Shown here one piece after another: positions 6,730-16,139 of a stretch of DNA of 64,000 nucleotides (its first letter is position 1; each line of letters opens with the position of its first letter). The notes under the pieces are model-generated. The model was given only the letters and a program-made list of their open reading frames with translations, did no database searches and was not told where the DNA came from. The DNA is taken from contig CAKZZD010000019.1 of the NCBI GenBank assembly GCA_937886715.1, forward strand, positions 47,364 to 111,363. The letters are read 5' to 3'. The position numbers and the translations under genes were made by a program. This DNA is from an uncultured Bacteroidales bacterium (GTDB taxonomy: Bacteria; Bacteroidota; Bacteroidia; Bacteroidales; P3).

Positions 6730-9700
6730 CTAGCGATAGAAATAGTCGTTCACCTTGTTGCGGTAATATGGTGACAACGAGGGTGGTACGGTGTGCAGCT
6801 GGTCGGTAGCCGGATTCAGTTGGCGGTTGTATTTCTCAAGCTCGGCGGGCGAAGGCTGGCCATAGAGTTCGCCGCCTTCATGACTTTCGCGGCGCTCTTC
6901 GCGCTCGCGCTGCATCTCGGCTTTTTCATGTTGCAGCAGACGCGTCATAATCTGGCGCTGGCGCTGCAGGGTCTGCTGGGTGATGGTGCGGTTCACAAGG
7001 TCGGTTTCGGTCTGCTCCATCTGGCGCATCATCTGCTCTATCTCCTGCGCCAGTTTGGAGTTTCCTCCGCTTTGCTGCTTCATCTCCTGACCATACTCCT
7101 GCATCATGCGACGAATCATCTCCTGCTGCGCGGCCATCTTGGCAAATTCCTCGCTCATAGTCTGTTGCTGGCCGATCTTGTGTCTTCCGTTAGGCTGGCT
7201 GCCTTGCTTGTCGAGCTGCTTCTTCAGTGCCTCCAATTGCTTGTTGAGTTCCTGCTGCATCTGTCGCATCGACTTAGGCGAGGGCTTGCCGTTGCCCTGG
7301 TTGTTGCACTGTTGGTTGCCCTTGATCTTGTTTTGGCCGCTCTTCTGTTTTTGGCTGTTTTGCCGCATCTGGTTCTGCATCTGGTCGAGGCTCTCGGCAA
7401 GCACCAGGGCCAGGTTGTTGAACGACGTCATGGCATATTGCATCGAGCGGGCCGCGCCCGTGTTTCGGCTGTTGCCGTAGAAAGTCTGGTTCATCTCGAG
7501 CAAGCCGTTGAGCGAGCGCGCCACATTGCTGTTCACCTCGCCCACCTCGCGTGTGATGGCCGAGGCCACCTGAATCTGCCGTTTCGCCATAGCCCGGAGC
7601 GAGTCTTCGACAGCGGAAAAGTCGCTCTTGATGCGGTTTTGTCGCGCGATAATGGTCTGATATCGTGGATCCTGTATATAGGTGCTATTGATATCGCTTA
7701 TCAGCTCTTCCTGATTGAACGACAACCGCACCAGATTTTTCAACATCTGACGCACCTGGTCGGCATCTTCGGCCAGGTCCTGCTGCTCGGCCTCAAGCTG
7801 TGCTTCAGCCAACTGCTCAGAGAGTTGCTCCATATCGTCAGCAGCTTGCTTCTGCTGCCGGCCGGCGTTGCGGTTCTTGCCCTTTTTCAGGTTCTCCTCG
7901 GCGCCTTGCTGGTTCTCTTCAATCTGTTTTTCAATCTGTTCGGGCACACGGAATTCGGTCGACGGGTCAAGATTTTTGTAGTCTTGCTTGATCTGGTCGA
8001 TATCTTTTTTCAATTCCTGGAACTTCTCCGACACCTGTTTCTGTTTCTCCTGAAGTTCGGCCGAGGGCTTGTCTTTGGCCTGTTCACTCTCCTCGCCAAG
8101 ACGGCGCTGCTCCTCGGCCAGCTTGTCGACCTTCTGTATTGTCTGCTCCACCTTTTTCTCTATCTCAAGGCGCTTCATGAGCTCGAGGTTCTGGTCCAGT
8201 TGCTTCTCCAGCTCTGCGTTGTCCATTTTAAGCTGCTCCAGTTCCTGCTGCACTTTCTTCTTGTCCAGATTCTGCATCATGCGCTCGATCTCTTTCATGG
8301 TCTCCTTCATCTTGTCGTCCATCACCTCGTTCATCAGTCGATCCAATTCGCGCTGCTTCTCCATCAACTGTTCGCTCTGTTCGCGATACTTCTGTTCCAG
8401 GCGGTTGTTCTCTTGAATCTGCTGCTGCATCTGCTGCATCATCTCGCGCACCTGCCGCTGCTTTTGGGCTATTTGCTCCAAATCCTTTTTATCCTGCCAA
8501 CCCAGTTCTTTCTTGTCCACCAACCGACGCATCATCTCGTTGATTTCCTGCTGTATGCGTTGCAGGTCACTCATTTGGTTCTCTGCGCTTTGGCGCACCT
8601 CTGTGCTGCTCTGCTCAAGCATCTTGTCGAGTTCGTCGGCAGTGGGTATCTTGATCTCAAACTGTTGCGACCGTGTGGTCTTCGGCCCATGGATGGCATC
8701 GTTGTCGCTCACCTCAAAATAGTAAGTCACCTCGTCTCCGGGAGCAAGCACCAATTCGGCGGTATTGAAACTGAAATAAAAGTCCTGTGAACTTTCGCCA
8801 TTGAGGGCGATATCGGCCTCACTGGCGCTGTTTCGCGACGTGTCCTGGCCATTATGCGTCCTGTGCACAAAAACCAGCCGGCTGAAGCCATAATCGTCTT
8901 TGATACGCCCGAGGAACAACTTGCGATCGGGATGCAGCGAATCCGTCACCTCTTCCACCACAATCATCGGAGCCACGTCTGCGATGGCTGTAATGGCATA
9001 GCGCAACGTGTCGGTTGTCGCCAAGCCGCCATTCCGCTCTGCAGTGGCACAAAAGCCATAGTCCAAGGAACTTACCACACGCCTTACACAAACCGTCCGC
9101 CCATTGGCATCGACAAACGAATACTGCCGCCGGAGGGTGGTGTCGTCATACACCATAAAGCTCACGCCATCAGCATCCTGAGTCTGAAAATACCATCTGA
9201 CAGTGGTGCCCTCGGGCACCGACGCATCGCCCAAATTGGCCACCGTTTCCGACTCACGCTTGGTATAGGCCGGATAGGTCAGCACCATACTGAATGTCAT
9301 CACCGACGGATTAGGACACACCTCAAGGCGATATTCAGGCGAGGTCACTCCCCCACCCTCCAACAGGAAATTCTGCGACCGTCGCACCTGTTTAAATACA
9401 TATTCGAAGCGATCCCTTTCGGCAGCCTTCATCCTGTACTTACGTCCTTCAATGACAATATCCACTTCTTTGGGCACAGCCTCGCCCGACACACTGACTC
9501 TCAAGGCGTAATCATCGCCTTGCATAGCCTGAAGCGAATCATTGTCAACAATAAATGCAAATGGCGCAGGTCGCTCATAAACAGTCTGATAGTGCGTTAT
9601 TCTCTTTGTCGGATCGGTAACAACAGACGGAGCCAGCACCAGCAGCCCCACCAAAATCACTAACGGGGGCAGCGCATACTTCAAATAACGGCGATTGTTT

Positions 9701-10155
9701 TTCAGGTTTATCGCACTGAGAAACGGCACGGGCAACATCTGTTCGGTCTTCTGCTCGATACTCGCTACCAACAGCTCCGAATCGCTTCCTAAAGTCTCGT
9801 TCTGCTCCATCAACTGAAGCAGATTGAGCAGTTTGTCACTCACCTCCGGAAAATGACGCCCGATGATGTTCGCCGCCTCGGCATGGCTGATACGTTTACC
9901 CAACCCATGCATCTTCAGCAAAGGCCTGACCACAAACCATACAGTAACCGCCAACACAGCCACAATACCCAACCAGAAAATCATTCCCCGCCAAAGCGTC
10001 GACAGCCAGCCAAAATGCTCTAGCAACACTGCCAACAGAAACAATGTCAACAAGATAGCAACAGCATACAACAACCCCCTCACCAGCAAATTCTTGTAAT
10101 ATTTCCTGATGAAAGAATCAAGCGCCGTCAAGATATCTCCACTGCGGGATGACAT
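6730..10155 (-). CDS. DUF4175-like large coiled-coil membrane protein
   Basis: 1141 aa. Two adjacent N-terminal membrane segments (about 25-46 and 53-75) and a third near 155-178 are followed by a roughly 300-residue beta-rich extracytoplasmic part. From about 520 on comes a very long Gln/Glu/Lys/Met-rich coiled-coil region (for example QMQQQIQENNRLEQKYREQ). This architecture and length match the DUF4175 family of Bacteroidota. Its role is unknown; an envelope or structural task is inference. The GC-rich antisense strand gives a 665-codon shadow frame that is not a gene. It is transcribed away from the anti-sigma-type kinase gene. Confidence 0.8.
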   Translation of the reverse strand: MSSRSGDILTALDSFIRKYYKNLLVRGLLYAVAILLTLFLLAVLLEHFGWLSTLWRGMIFWLGIVAVLAVTVWFVVRPLLKMHGLGKRISHAEAANIIGRHFPEVSDKLLNLLQLMEQNETLGSDSELLVASIEQKTEQMLPVPFLSAINLKNNRRYLKYALPPLVILVGLLVLAPSVVTDPTKRITHYQTVYERPAPFAFIVDNDSLQAMQGDDYALRVSVSGEAVPKEVDIVIEGRKYRMKAAERDRFEYVFKQVRRSQNFLLEGGGVTSPEYRLEVCPNPSVMTFSMVLTYPAYTKRESETVANLGDASVPEGTTVRWYFQTQDADGVSFMVYDDTTLRRQYSFVDANGRTVCVRRVVSSLDYGFCATAERNGGLATTDTLRYAITAIADVAPMIVVEEVTDSLHPDRKLFLGRIKDDYGFSRLVFVHRTHNGQDTSRNSASEADIALNGESSQDFYFSFNTAELVLAPGDEVTYYFEVSDNDAIHGPKTTRSQQFEIKIPTADELDKMLEQSSTEVRQSAENQMSDLQRIQQEINEMMRRLVDKKELGWQDKKDLEQIAQKQRQVREMMQQMQQQIQENNRLEQKYREQSEQLMEKQRELDRLMNEVMDDKMKETMKEIERMMQNLDKKKVQQELEQLKMDNAELEKQLDQNLELMKRLEIEKKVEQTIQKVDKLAEEQRRLGEESEQAKDKPSAELQEKQKQVSEKFQELKKDIDQIKQDYKNLDPSTEFRVPEQIEKQIEENQQGAEENLKKGKNRNAGRQQKQAADDMEQLSEQLAEAQLEAEQQDLAEDADQVRQMLKNLVRLSFNQEELISDINSTYIQDPRYQTIIARQNRIKSDFSAVEDSLRAMAKRQIQVASAITREVGEVNSNVARSLNGLLEMNQTFYGNSRNTGAARSMQYAMTSFNNLALVLAESLDQMQNQMRQNSQKQKSGQNKIKGNQQCNNQGNGKPSPKSMRQMQQELNKQLEALKKQLDKQGSQPNGRHKIGQQQTMSEEFAKMAAQQEMIRRMMQEYGQEMKQQSGGNSKLAQEIEQMMRQMEQTETDLVNRTITQQTLQRQRQIMTRLLQHEKAEMQREREERRESHEGGELYGQPSPAELEKYNRQLNPATDQLHTVPPSLSPYYRNKVNDYFYR

Positions 10156-10329
10156 GAAATCTTTATATAAATGCCAAACAATAACGCATCTCGCATAAAA
10201 AAATTGTGCCGCCCCCTACCCTTTTCTTCCCCGAATCGTTTTTCGCCAACTTCTACCTCGTCATCCATGAGTCTGGTCACAAGCAAAAACGAGAATGATG
10301 AAAAGAATCGCCATTTATTAAATTTTTTG

Positions 10330-10337
10330 TATATTTG
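10330..10337 (+). promoter_or_regulatory. Promoter -7 box for the kinase-like gene
   Basis: TATATTTG, a match to TAnnTTTG, 24 bp before ATG 10362. No convincing -33 element. Confidence 0.5.
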
Positions 10338-10361
10338 CTTCTTGATACAAATAGTGCAGCA

Positions 10362-10817
10362 ATGACCGAATATTTTGAAATCCAGTCCGATATTGCAAAT
10401 CTCGCCGTCGTTGAAGAACGCCTGTTTCACTTTTGCCACGAATGCAATGCCGGAAACTACTACGCGGCCATATCAGTTGCCACGCTCAAAGCCGTCGAGA
10501 ATGCCATCGTCCACGGAAACCACCAAGTCTCCGAAAAAAAAGTCAATATTGGCTTCGGCACCTGCCGCGGCGGCATCTTTACCGAAGTGACCGACCAAGG
10601 CGACGGTTTCGACTTCAGTCACTATGGCGCACTTCCAGCAGAATCGTCCGACAAAGGCACCGGCATATTCATCATCAAGTCGCTTGCCGACAAAACAACC
10701 TACTCCGACGGGGGAAGACACCTTAGACTGGAATTCATGATCAACGGCATTGACCCGACCGATGCTCTTGAACGCATCACCGTGCTCCAGCAGCATTTCT
10801 CTCCGGTAGCAGCATGA
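10362..10817 (+). CDS. Anti-sigma-type serine kinase / GHKL ATP-binding protein (RsbW-like)
   Basis: 151 aa from ATG 10362 (MTEYFEIQSDIANL). A single HATPase_c_2 domain with N box (KAVENAIVHGN), G1 box (VTDQGDGFDF) and G2 box (DKGTGIFIIKSLAD). Proteins of this size act as anti-sigma factors or switch kinases that phosphorylate an STAS anti-anti-sigma partner. No STAS partner, PP2C phosphatase or group-3 sigma factor is nearby, so its partner is elsewhere. Length is typical of RsbW-like proteins. It heads a rightward set with ybeY and mnmG, though the 128-bp gap to ybeY leaves room for a separate promoter. Confidence 0.88.
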   Translation: MTEYFEIQSDIANLAVVEERLFHFCHECNAGNYYAAISVATLKAVENAIVHGNHQVSEKKVNIGFGTCRGGIFTEVTDQGDGFDFSHYGALPAESSDKGTGIFIIKSLADKTTYSDGGRHLRLEFMINGIDPTDALERITVLQQHFSPVAA

Positions 10818-10945
10818 CACCGATTTTGGCTCCATTTTTCCAAGGCAGTTGCTCCCAGAATGGGAAAAAAACAAAGGAAATTGAAGCATAATCACCCAAA
10901 ATACATGCATATTTCACTCTATATCAGTAGATTAAACAAACAACA

Positions 10946-11389
10946 ATGGCTATCAGGTTTACTTATCACTCTGGAAATTTAAGCACAGATATAGAAGAAA
11001 AAGCGAAAAAATGGATTGCCGAGGTGATAAAGCGCCACGGTAAGTCCGTCGGATCGATTTCTTACCTTTTTTCGACCGACGATTTCGTACTTGAGGCCAA
11101 TCAGCACTATCTGAATCACGACACTTTTACCGATATCATTACCTTCGACTATGTGGCCGGAAACTTGATTTCTGGTGACCTTTTAATCAGTGTCGACAGG
11201 GTAGGGGAGAACGCCAAAAAATTCAACGTCCCCTACCAACAGGAGCTCCTGCGGGTGGTCATCCATGGCATTCATCACCTGCTCGGACAGGGCGACAAAA
11301 CCGACACAGAAGCGCTGGAAATGCGGAAGAAAGAGGAAGAATCCTTACGCTTGTGGAACGAGATGTTTCACGAGGAACAACATACATAA
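10946..11389 (+). CDS. ybeY: rRNA maturation endoribonuclease YbeY
   Basis: 147 aa, ATG 10946. Matches the UPF0054/YbeY family: LNHDTFTDIITFDY and the zinc-binding segment VIHGIHHLLGQGDKTD. YbeY is a zinc endonuclease for 16S rRNA 3' maturation and ribosome quality control. The classical motif is HGxLHLxGYDH; here the third position reads DK instead of DH, which I recall as common in Bacteroidota. The stop lies 12 bp before mnmG, so the two are probably co-transcribed. A parS-like sequence overlaps its last codons. Confidence 0.93.
   Translation: MAIRFTYHSGNLSTDIEEKAKKWIAEVIKRHGKSVGSISYLFSTDDFVLEANQHYLNHDTFTDIITFDYVAGNLISGDLLISVDRVGENAKKFNVPYQQELLRVVIHGIHHLLGQGDKTDTEALEMRKKEEESLRLWNEMFHEEQHT
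11364..11379. promoter_or_regulatory. Weak parS-like site in the ybeY 3' end
   Basis: Reads TGTTTCACGAGGAACA, 14 of 16 positions identical to the ParB-binding consensus TGTTTCACGTGAAACA. It encodes the ybeY residues MFHEEQ, so coincidence is possible. Confidence 0.3.
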
Positions 11390-11401
11390 ATACCATATTC
11401 T

Positions 11402-13279
11402 ATGACATTTGAGCAATACGACATAGTAGTTGTCGGTGCTGGACATGCCGGTGCTGAAGCTGCATCTGCGGCAGCAGCATTGGGCATGAAAGTGATGCTA
11501 GTCACCCAGATGATTGACAACATCTGCCAGATGTCATGCAACCCCGCTATGGGCGGTGTGGCCAAGGGCCAAATCGTCCGCGAAATCGACGCTCTGGGAG
11601 GCTGGTCCGGCATCGTAACCGACCGCTCTTCGATACAATTCCGCATGCTCAATATGTCGAAAGGCCCAGCCATGTGGAGCCCGCGGGCACAATGCGACCG
11701 CATGCTGTTTTCGCAAAATTGGCGCAAGGTCCTGGTGTCAATCCCCAACCTCTCGCTTTGGCAAGACGAGGTCACTTCTCTACTGTTTGACGGCACTCGA
11801 TTGACTGGCGTACACACCCTCATGGGACATGATATACCCGCCCATGCCGTGATCCTCACCAACGGAACCTTCCTTAACGGCACAATCTATATCGGCGAAG
11901 ACTCCTGGAAAGGAGGCAGGGTAGGGGAGGCACCAGCCATCGGGCTGTCTGACCAATTAGGTGAATTGGGATTCGAAGTGGCTCGCCTCAAAACCGGCAC
12001 ACCCGTCCGTGTTGACGGACGAACCATCGATTTCTCAAAGCTGGAAAAACAAGAAGGCGACAGTAATCCCGCAAAGTTCTCGTTTTCAGACACATCACCG
12101 CTAAAAGAGCAACGCCCTTGCTTCATTGCCAACACCAACACCAGAACCCATGACATACTCCGGACTGGCTTCTCTCGCTCGCCTATGTTCACAGGAAGAA
12201 TCCAAGGCCGGGGTCCGAGATACTGCCCTTCAATTGAAGACAAAATCGACCGGTTCAGCGACAAAGACCACCATCAACTATTTGTTGAGCCCGAAGGGTG
12301 GACCTCACAATCTTACTATTTGAATGGCTTCTCGTCTTCACTGCCAATCGAAGTGCAACTTGACGCACTCCACACGATAGCCGGATTCGAACACGCCAAG
12401 GTGTTCAAACCTGGCTACGCCATCGAATACGACTACTTCCCGCCCACACAGCTTGTCTACACCCTGGAGACCAAAAAGGTGGAAAACCTCTACTTCGCCG
12501 GACAGATCAACGGCACCACCGGCTACGAAGAAGCTGCATGCCAGGGGCTGATGGCCGGAATCAACGCCGCTCTCAAGCTGAAAGGCAAAGATCCTTTTGT
12601 GCTGAGCCGCTCGCAGGGCTATATCGGAGTGCTGATCGATGATCTTGTGACAAAAGGCATCGACGAACCATACCGCATGTTCACCTCTCGCGCCGAATAC
12701 CGTATTCTTCTCCGACAGGACAATGCCGACCAACGACTCACGCCAATGTCATACTCCATCGGACTGGCATCGGAGGAAAGGATGCGCCGGGTTGAGTCAA
12801 AAAACAATCTTATGCGGCAACTGACCGAAACGATAGAAGCCACACCGGTACTGCCATCCGAAGCCAACGCATGGCTAGAGCGACATAATTCAGCCACCCT
12901 GAGCCAAAAAGTGCGTCTGTCTTCGTTGCTGCTGCGCCCTGAACTGACGCTCGACCAGTTGCTGGAGATCGCCCCCGCGGTGAAGGAAACCATCGACACG
13001 ACCGATGACAATATCCGTCAGGAAGTGAAGCAAGGTGTTGAGACCGCCATCAAATATCAGCGCTACATTGAAAAGGAACAGGAAGTGGCCAACCGGATAC
13101 TGAAATTCGAAGAGATTTCGCTGCCGGCAGATTTCGACTACTTCACCCTCACATCCATCAGCTACGAGGCTCGCGAGAAACTCAACCGCTATCGCCCCAT
13201 TTCGATAGGTCAAGCCTCTCGCATCAGCGGCATTTCTCCTGCCGACATATCGGTACTGCTGCTGACTTTTGCACACTGA
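11402..13279 (+). CDS. mnmG: tRNA uridine-5-carboxymethylaminomethyl modification enzyme MnmG
   Basis: 625 aa, full length. N-terminal FAD site (VVVGAGHAGAEAASAAAALG), the family signature region (CNPAMGGVAKGQIVREIDAL) and C-terminal MnmE-binding helical part (RYIEKEQEVANRILKFEE) are all present. With MnmE it makes cmnm5U34 in tRNAs. MnmE is not in this window. In many phyla gidA/mnmG sits next to oriC; here a candidate origin lies 5 kb away, which may or may not be meaningful. Confidence 0.98.
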   Translation: MTFEQYDIVVVGAGHAGAEAASAAAALGMKVMLVTQMIDNICQMSCNPAMGGVAKGQIVREIDALGGWSGIVTDRSSIQFRMLNMSKGPAMWSPRAQCDRMLFSQNWRKVLVSIPNLSLWQDEVTSLLFDGTRLTGVHTLMGHDIPAHAVILTNGTFLNGTIYIGEDSWKGGRVGEAPAIGLSDQLGELGFEVARLKTGTPVRVDGRTIDFSKLEKQEGDSNPAKFSFSDTSPLKEQRPCFIANTNTRTHDILRTGFSRSPMFTGRIQGRGPRYCPSIEDKIDRFSDKDHHQLFVEPEGWTSQSYYLNGFSSSLPIEVQLDALHTIAGFEHAKVFKPGYAIEYDYFPPTQLVYTLETKKVENLYFAGQINGTTGYEEAACQGLMAGINAALKLKGKDPFVLSRSQGYIGVLIDDLVTKGIDEPYRMFTSRAEYRILLRQDNADQRLTPMSYSIGLASEERMRRVESKNNLMRQLTETIEATPVLPSEANAWLERHNSATLSQKVRLSSLLLRPELTLDQLLEIAPAVKETIDTTDDNIRQEVKQGVETAIKYQRYIEKEQEVANRILKFEEISLPADFDYFTLTSISYEAREKLNRYRPISIGQASRISGISPADISVLLLTFAH

Positions 13280-13341
13280 CAAGTCATCATCGTTTCACAA
13301 GAAACATCATTGCAACACCATGATTGTTTGTATGTTACACA

Positions 13342-13959
13342 CTACAAACAACGCCGGATATAGTCGGCCGCTTCCGGCCCCAGATTCATTAAAAGATCAA
13401 CAATACTGAGGTCGGGAGTAAAACATATCCGGTCGGAAAACACCTGATAATACGGTTCAAAAGATTGGTTCGATGGCCTTTTTTTCTTGGGCGAAAAAAC
13501 CATACGGAAATCCTCAGGGTCGGGAGGCGTCGTACTCGGCAGATAGTCGTCGGTAAAAGAAACGTTACATTCAACCTTCAGCTTCTGGAGCACCCACTCA
13601 AGCGCTCGACGGTTAAGATCAATCAATCGGTCGTACCTGGCCTCCAGAATCGCCTCTAAATCATCCTTATAGAACTCATAATAGGGCGATGCGGCATAGG
13701 CGGCCGTCAATGTCCGCAGATGGATGGTATTCCACCGCTCGGCATACGAAACACCCACCTCCTCGGTCCTCGAATTGTTGCGCCTGACGGTTGGCACCAC
13801 GAGTGTCCTTACACCCGCCGATGTCATGATTTCCATGCGGTTACGGTACGTCTGCTTGGGAAATGTCTCCTTCGCTTCAATACGCACAACATCATATCTT
13901 GCCATTTGGGCAATACATGATATCGGAGGAAAATAGGCCGTGCTGAAAAGGGGAATCAT
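13342..13959 (-). CDS. WbqC family protein
   Basis: 205 aa from ATG 13959, chosen because it makes an ATGA overlap with the upstream gene; longer frames reach 14046. The start MIPLFSTAYFPPISCIAQM and the segments RNRMEI, RRNNSRTEEVGVSYAERW and YYEFYKDDLEAIL match the WbqC-like family, often found in O-antigen or polysaccharide loci and of unproven enzymatic role. No membrane segment. Convergent with mnmG; a 9-bp inverted repeat (13324-13332 with 13343-13351) between them could serve as a weak terminator. Confidence 0.85.
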   Translation of the reverse strand: MIPLFSTAYFPPISCIAQMARYDVVRIEAKETFPKQTYRNRMEIMTSAGVRTLVVPTVRRNNSRTEEVGVSYAERWNTIHLRTLTAAYAASPYYEFYKDDLEAILEARYDRLIDLNRRALEWVLQKLKVECNVSFTDDYLPSTTPPDPEDFRMVFSPKKKRPSNQSFEPYYQVFSDRICFTPDLSIVDLLMNLGPEAADYIRRCL

Positions 13960-14369
13960 GCTCCGATAATGATCGAAACCAGATCGCCTTCGTCGAAATA
14001 GAAATCCACATTCCCTTCGGGGAAACTGACCCTCCGCTCGCCCCAATCTTCTTCGTCGACATCCTGTTCGACATAGTTGTGCGAAACCATAAGTTCCACA
14101 ATATCACGCTCATTCATATCGAACACCTCCTTGCCGAACAACGTGCATTCATCGTTGGTGATATCAATGCATGCCAACACGGGATTCTCGCCTTCGAAGA
14201 ACATCGTGACACCCTGGTCATCGTAGTGGAGCACCGTCGTGGGCACATCGGCAGCATTGTCGATATTCTCCACCTCGTTGGCGGTTCCCATTATCTCCAC
14301 CACCTCTTCCACAGGCATCAGGAACCGGATGTTCCCCAACCCCTGCTTGATCGTAATTTCATTTTCCAT
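13956..14369 (-). CDS. Hypothetical acidic protein, 137 aa
   Basis: Starts MENEITIKQGLGNIRFLMP and is rich in Asp/Glu, with no signal peptide or membrane helix; cytoplasmic. Alternating hydrophobic residues (TVLHYDDQGVTMFFEG and NVDFYFDEGDLVSIIIG) suggest a small alpha/beta fold. I do not recognise it. It lies between serine palmitoyltransferase (19-bp gap) and wbqC (4-bp ATGA overlap), probably one leftward transcript with both. Confidence 0.75.
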   Translation of the reverse strand: MENEITIKQGLGNIRFLMPVEEVVEIMGTANEVENIDNAADVPTTVLHYDDQGVTMFFEGENPVLACIDITNDECTLFGKEVFDMNERDIVELMVSHNYVEQDVDEEDWGERRVSFPEGNVDFYFDEGDLVSIIIGA

Positions 14370-14388
14370 AGTTTTGATTTTGTTTCAG

Positions 14389-15579
14389 TTATATGACCTC
14401 CTGCTTCTTGAAAGCCTTGTAAATTTTCTCCACTCCGATATCAATCTGCTCGTGGGTGTGAGTGGCCATCAGGGCAAAACGAATCAGTGTCTCGTCGCTG
14501 GGGACAGCAGGCGAAATGACGGGTGTCACAAACACTCCATCCTCAAGCAATTCGTGCGTGATGGTGAACGTTTTCACATTGTCGCGAATGAAGAGCGGAA
14601 TGATCGGTGTGGATGTGTTACCTATCTCAAAACCAAGATCTTTGAAAGCCTTCAAGGCATAGCGCTGGTTGTCCCAAAGGGCGGCATTGCGCTCAGGCTC
14701 GGAGCGCATGATGTGCAACGCCTCAAGCACCGAAGCCGTGCTCGCGGGCGTGATCGAAGCGGTGAAAATATAGGGGCGCACCGAATGCTTCATCCAATTG
14801 ATAGTCTCCTTGTCGGCGGCAATAAAGCCACCCACCGAGGCAAGACTCTTGCTGAAAGTGCCCATCACGAGCTCCACATCCTTCAGCATCCCGAAATGAT
14901 CACACGTGCCGCGTCCTTCACGTCCGAAAACGCCCAATCCGTGGGCCTCGTCAACCATGACCGTAGCACCGTACTTGTTGCATATTTCAACGATCTTGTC
15001 CACATGGGCCACATCGCCCTCCATCGAGAAAACACCGTCCGTGACAACCAGCTTCGAAGCCTCGGCGGGCACCTTCTGAAGCACACGCTCAAGGTCGGCC
15101 ATATCGTTGTGCTTATATTTCTGCGTTGTGGCATAAGTGATCAGCTTGCCCTCCATGATCGAAGCATGCACACGCTCGTCATAGAACAGATAGTCGCCGC
15201 GGCTGACCACATTGGGAATGACACCGCTATTGGCCAGAAAACCAGCAGAAAACAGCATCACACCATCCTTGCCCAGAAACTCGGCAAGCTCGTCCTGCAG
15301 CTGGATATGGATGTCGAGCGTACCGTTCAGGAACGGCGAGCCGGCGCAGCCTGTGCCGTACTTGTCGATAGCCTTTTTCGCGGCCTCTTTCAGGCGCGGA
15401 TCGTTGGTAAGACCCAAATAACTATTCGAGCCGAACATCAAGATCGGGTGGCTGTGGCCGGTGACATAAACTTCCGTATTCTGCTCGGAACATATCGGAG
15501 TGAAATAGGGATAAATCCCCAAAGCTCGCATCTCCTGAGGGTATGTGTACTGTGCTAACTTTTTCTGTAGCGGCTTCAT
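14389..15579 (-). CDS. spt: Serine palmitoyltransferase (alpha-oxoamine synthase family)
   Basis: 396 aa, a PLP enzyme of the AONS/KBL/SPT family. The PLP lysine lies in GTFSKSLASVGGFIAADK; MVDEAHGLGVFGREGRG and FGSNSYLGLT are also present. The whole protein closely resembles, from memory, the Bacteroides SPT that condenses serine with an acyl-CoA to start sphingolipid synthesis (shared GCAGSPFLNGTLDIHIQL-like and KYKHNDMADLE segments) rather than BioF or KBL. This implies membrane sphingolipids. It has a well-formed promoter and is the first gene of a likely three-gene transcript. Confidence 0.85.
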   Translation of the reverse strand: MKPLQKKLAQYTYPQEMRALGIYPYFTPICSEQNTEVYVTGHSHPILMFGSNSYLGLTNDPRLKEAAKKAIDKYGTGCAGSPFLNGTLDIHIQLQDELAEFLGKDGVMLFSAGFLANSGVIPNVVSRGDYLFYDERVHASIMEGKLITYATTQKYKHNDMADLERVLQKVPAEASKLVVTDGVFSMEGDVAHVDKIVEICNKYGATVMVDEAHGLGVFGREGRGTCDHFGMLKDVELVMGTFSKSLASVGGFIAADKETINWMKHSVRPYIFTASITPASTASVLEALHIMRSEPERNAALWDNQRYALKAFKDLGFEIGNTSTPIIPLFIRDNVKTFTITHELLEDGVFVTPVISPAVPSDETLIRFALMATHTHEQIDIGVEKIYKAFKKQEVI

Positions 15580-15602
15580 ACTTTCAACATTAAATCAAAA
15601 TG

Positions 15603-15633
15603 CAAAATAACTAATTTTTTCGCAAACTTCAAA
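15603..15633 (-). promoter_or_regulatory. Promoter for spt
   Basis: On the minus strand: TTTG (15633-15630), 19-bp spacer, TTATTTTG (15610-15603), 7 of 8 to TAnnTTTG; 23 bp before ATG 15579. Confidence 0.6.
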
Positions 15634-15953
15634 CAATTTATTTGTTAAAAATCAAACCCGTCGACACAAAATACCGACACCACTATTTATAAAATACTGA
15701 TTTACTATAATATAATTGAAACAACGCACTGGAAGCACTTTTTGTCCTCCTCATGCCGAAACAGCCGTTTAAACGGACAAAATGAGTTAAAAAACGACAA
15801 TATTTTGTTAAATTTAACTTTAAATCTGATTGATAAAAACGGCGAACAACCGCAACAGTCAGACCTCTCCAGGCCTCACCCTTAGCCGCCCTCCGAACCG
15901 TCCTGAAGAACACTCCAATCACCCATCTTGCAACTTCCTGTTTTCCAACCCAT

Positions 15954-16061
15954 TCTCCTACTCCCCTCCAACCCCCCTCCAACCCCTCTCCATATCTTCT
16001 CCAAAAAAAGCTGGGGTGGGGGAGGGGAGGGGTTGGAGGGGGGTTGGAGGGGAGTAGGAGA
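15954..16061. repeat. G-rich palindromic intergenic repeat, copy 2
   Basis: Near-perfect inverted repeat with arms of about 34 bp: TCTCCTACTCCCCTCC followed by two CAACCCC-type units on the left, mirrored to AGGGG, TTGGAGGGG units and AGTAGGAGA on the right, around a roughly 40-base middle. The right arm, read on the plus strand, has runs of 4, 2, 6, 2 and 4 G and could fold as a G-quadruplex. It lies in a 688-bp gap between divergent spt and the S1/P1-like gene, which otherwise holds only AT-rich sequence and promoters. Confidence 0.9.
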
Positions 16062-16139
16062 TAGCATTGATTTTTAGCATATTACGAAAGCTGAAAAAAA
16101 ACCCCTTCTCAATCCCTCAGAAGCTTTTAGGCAGGAAGT

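Noticed and set aside
6793..8790. 665-codon Leu-rich frame antisense to the DUF4175 gene
   Set aside because: Leu/His runs mirror the Gln/Glu/Lys coiled coil of the real gene; no start context or domain.
13291..13306. CGTTTCACAAGAAACA as a parS site
   Set aside because: 13 of 16 with both mismatched centre positions; about one such match every few windows is expected by chance.
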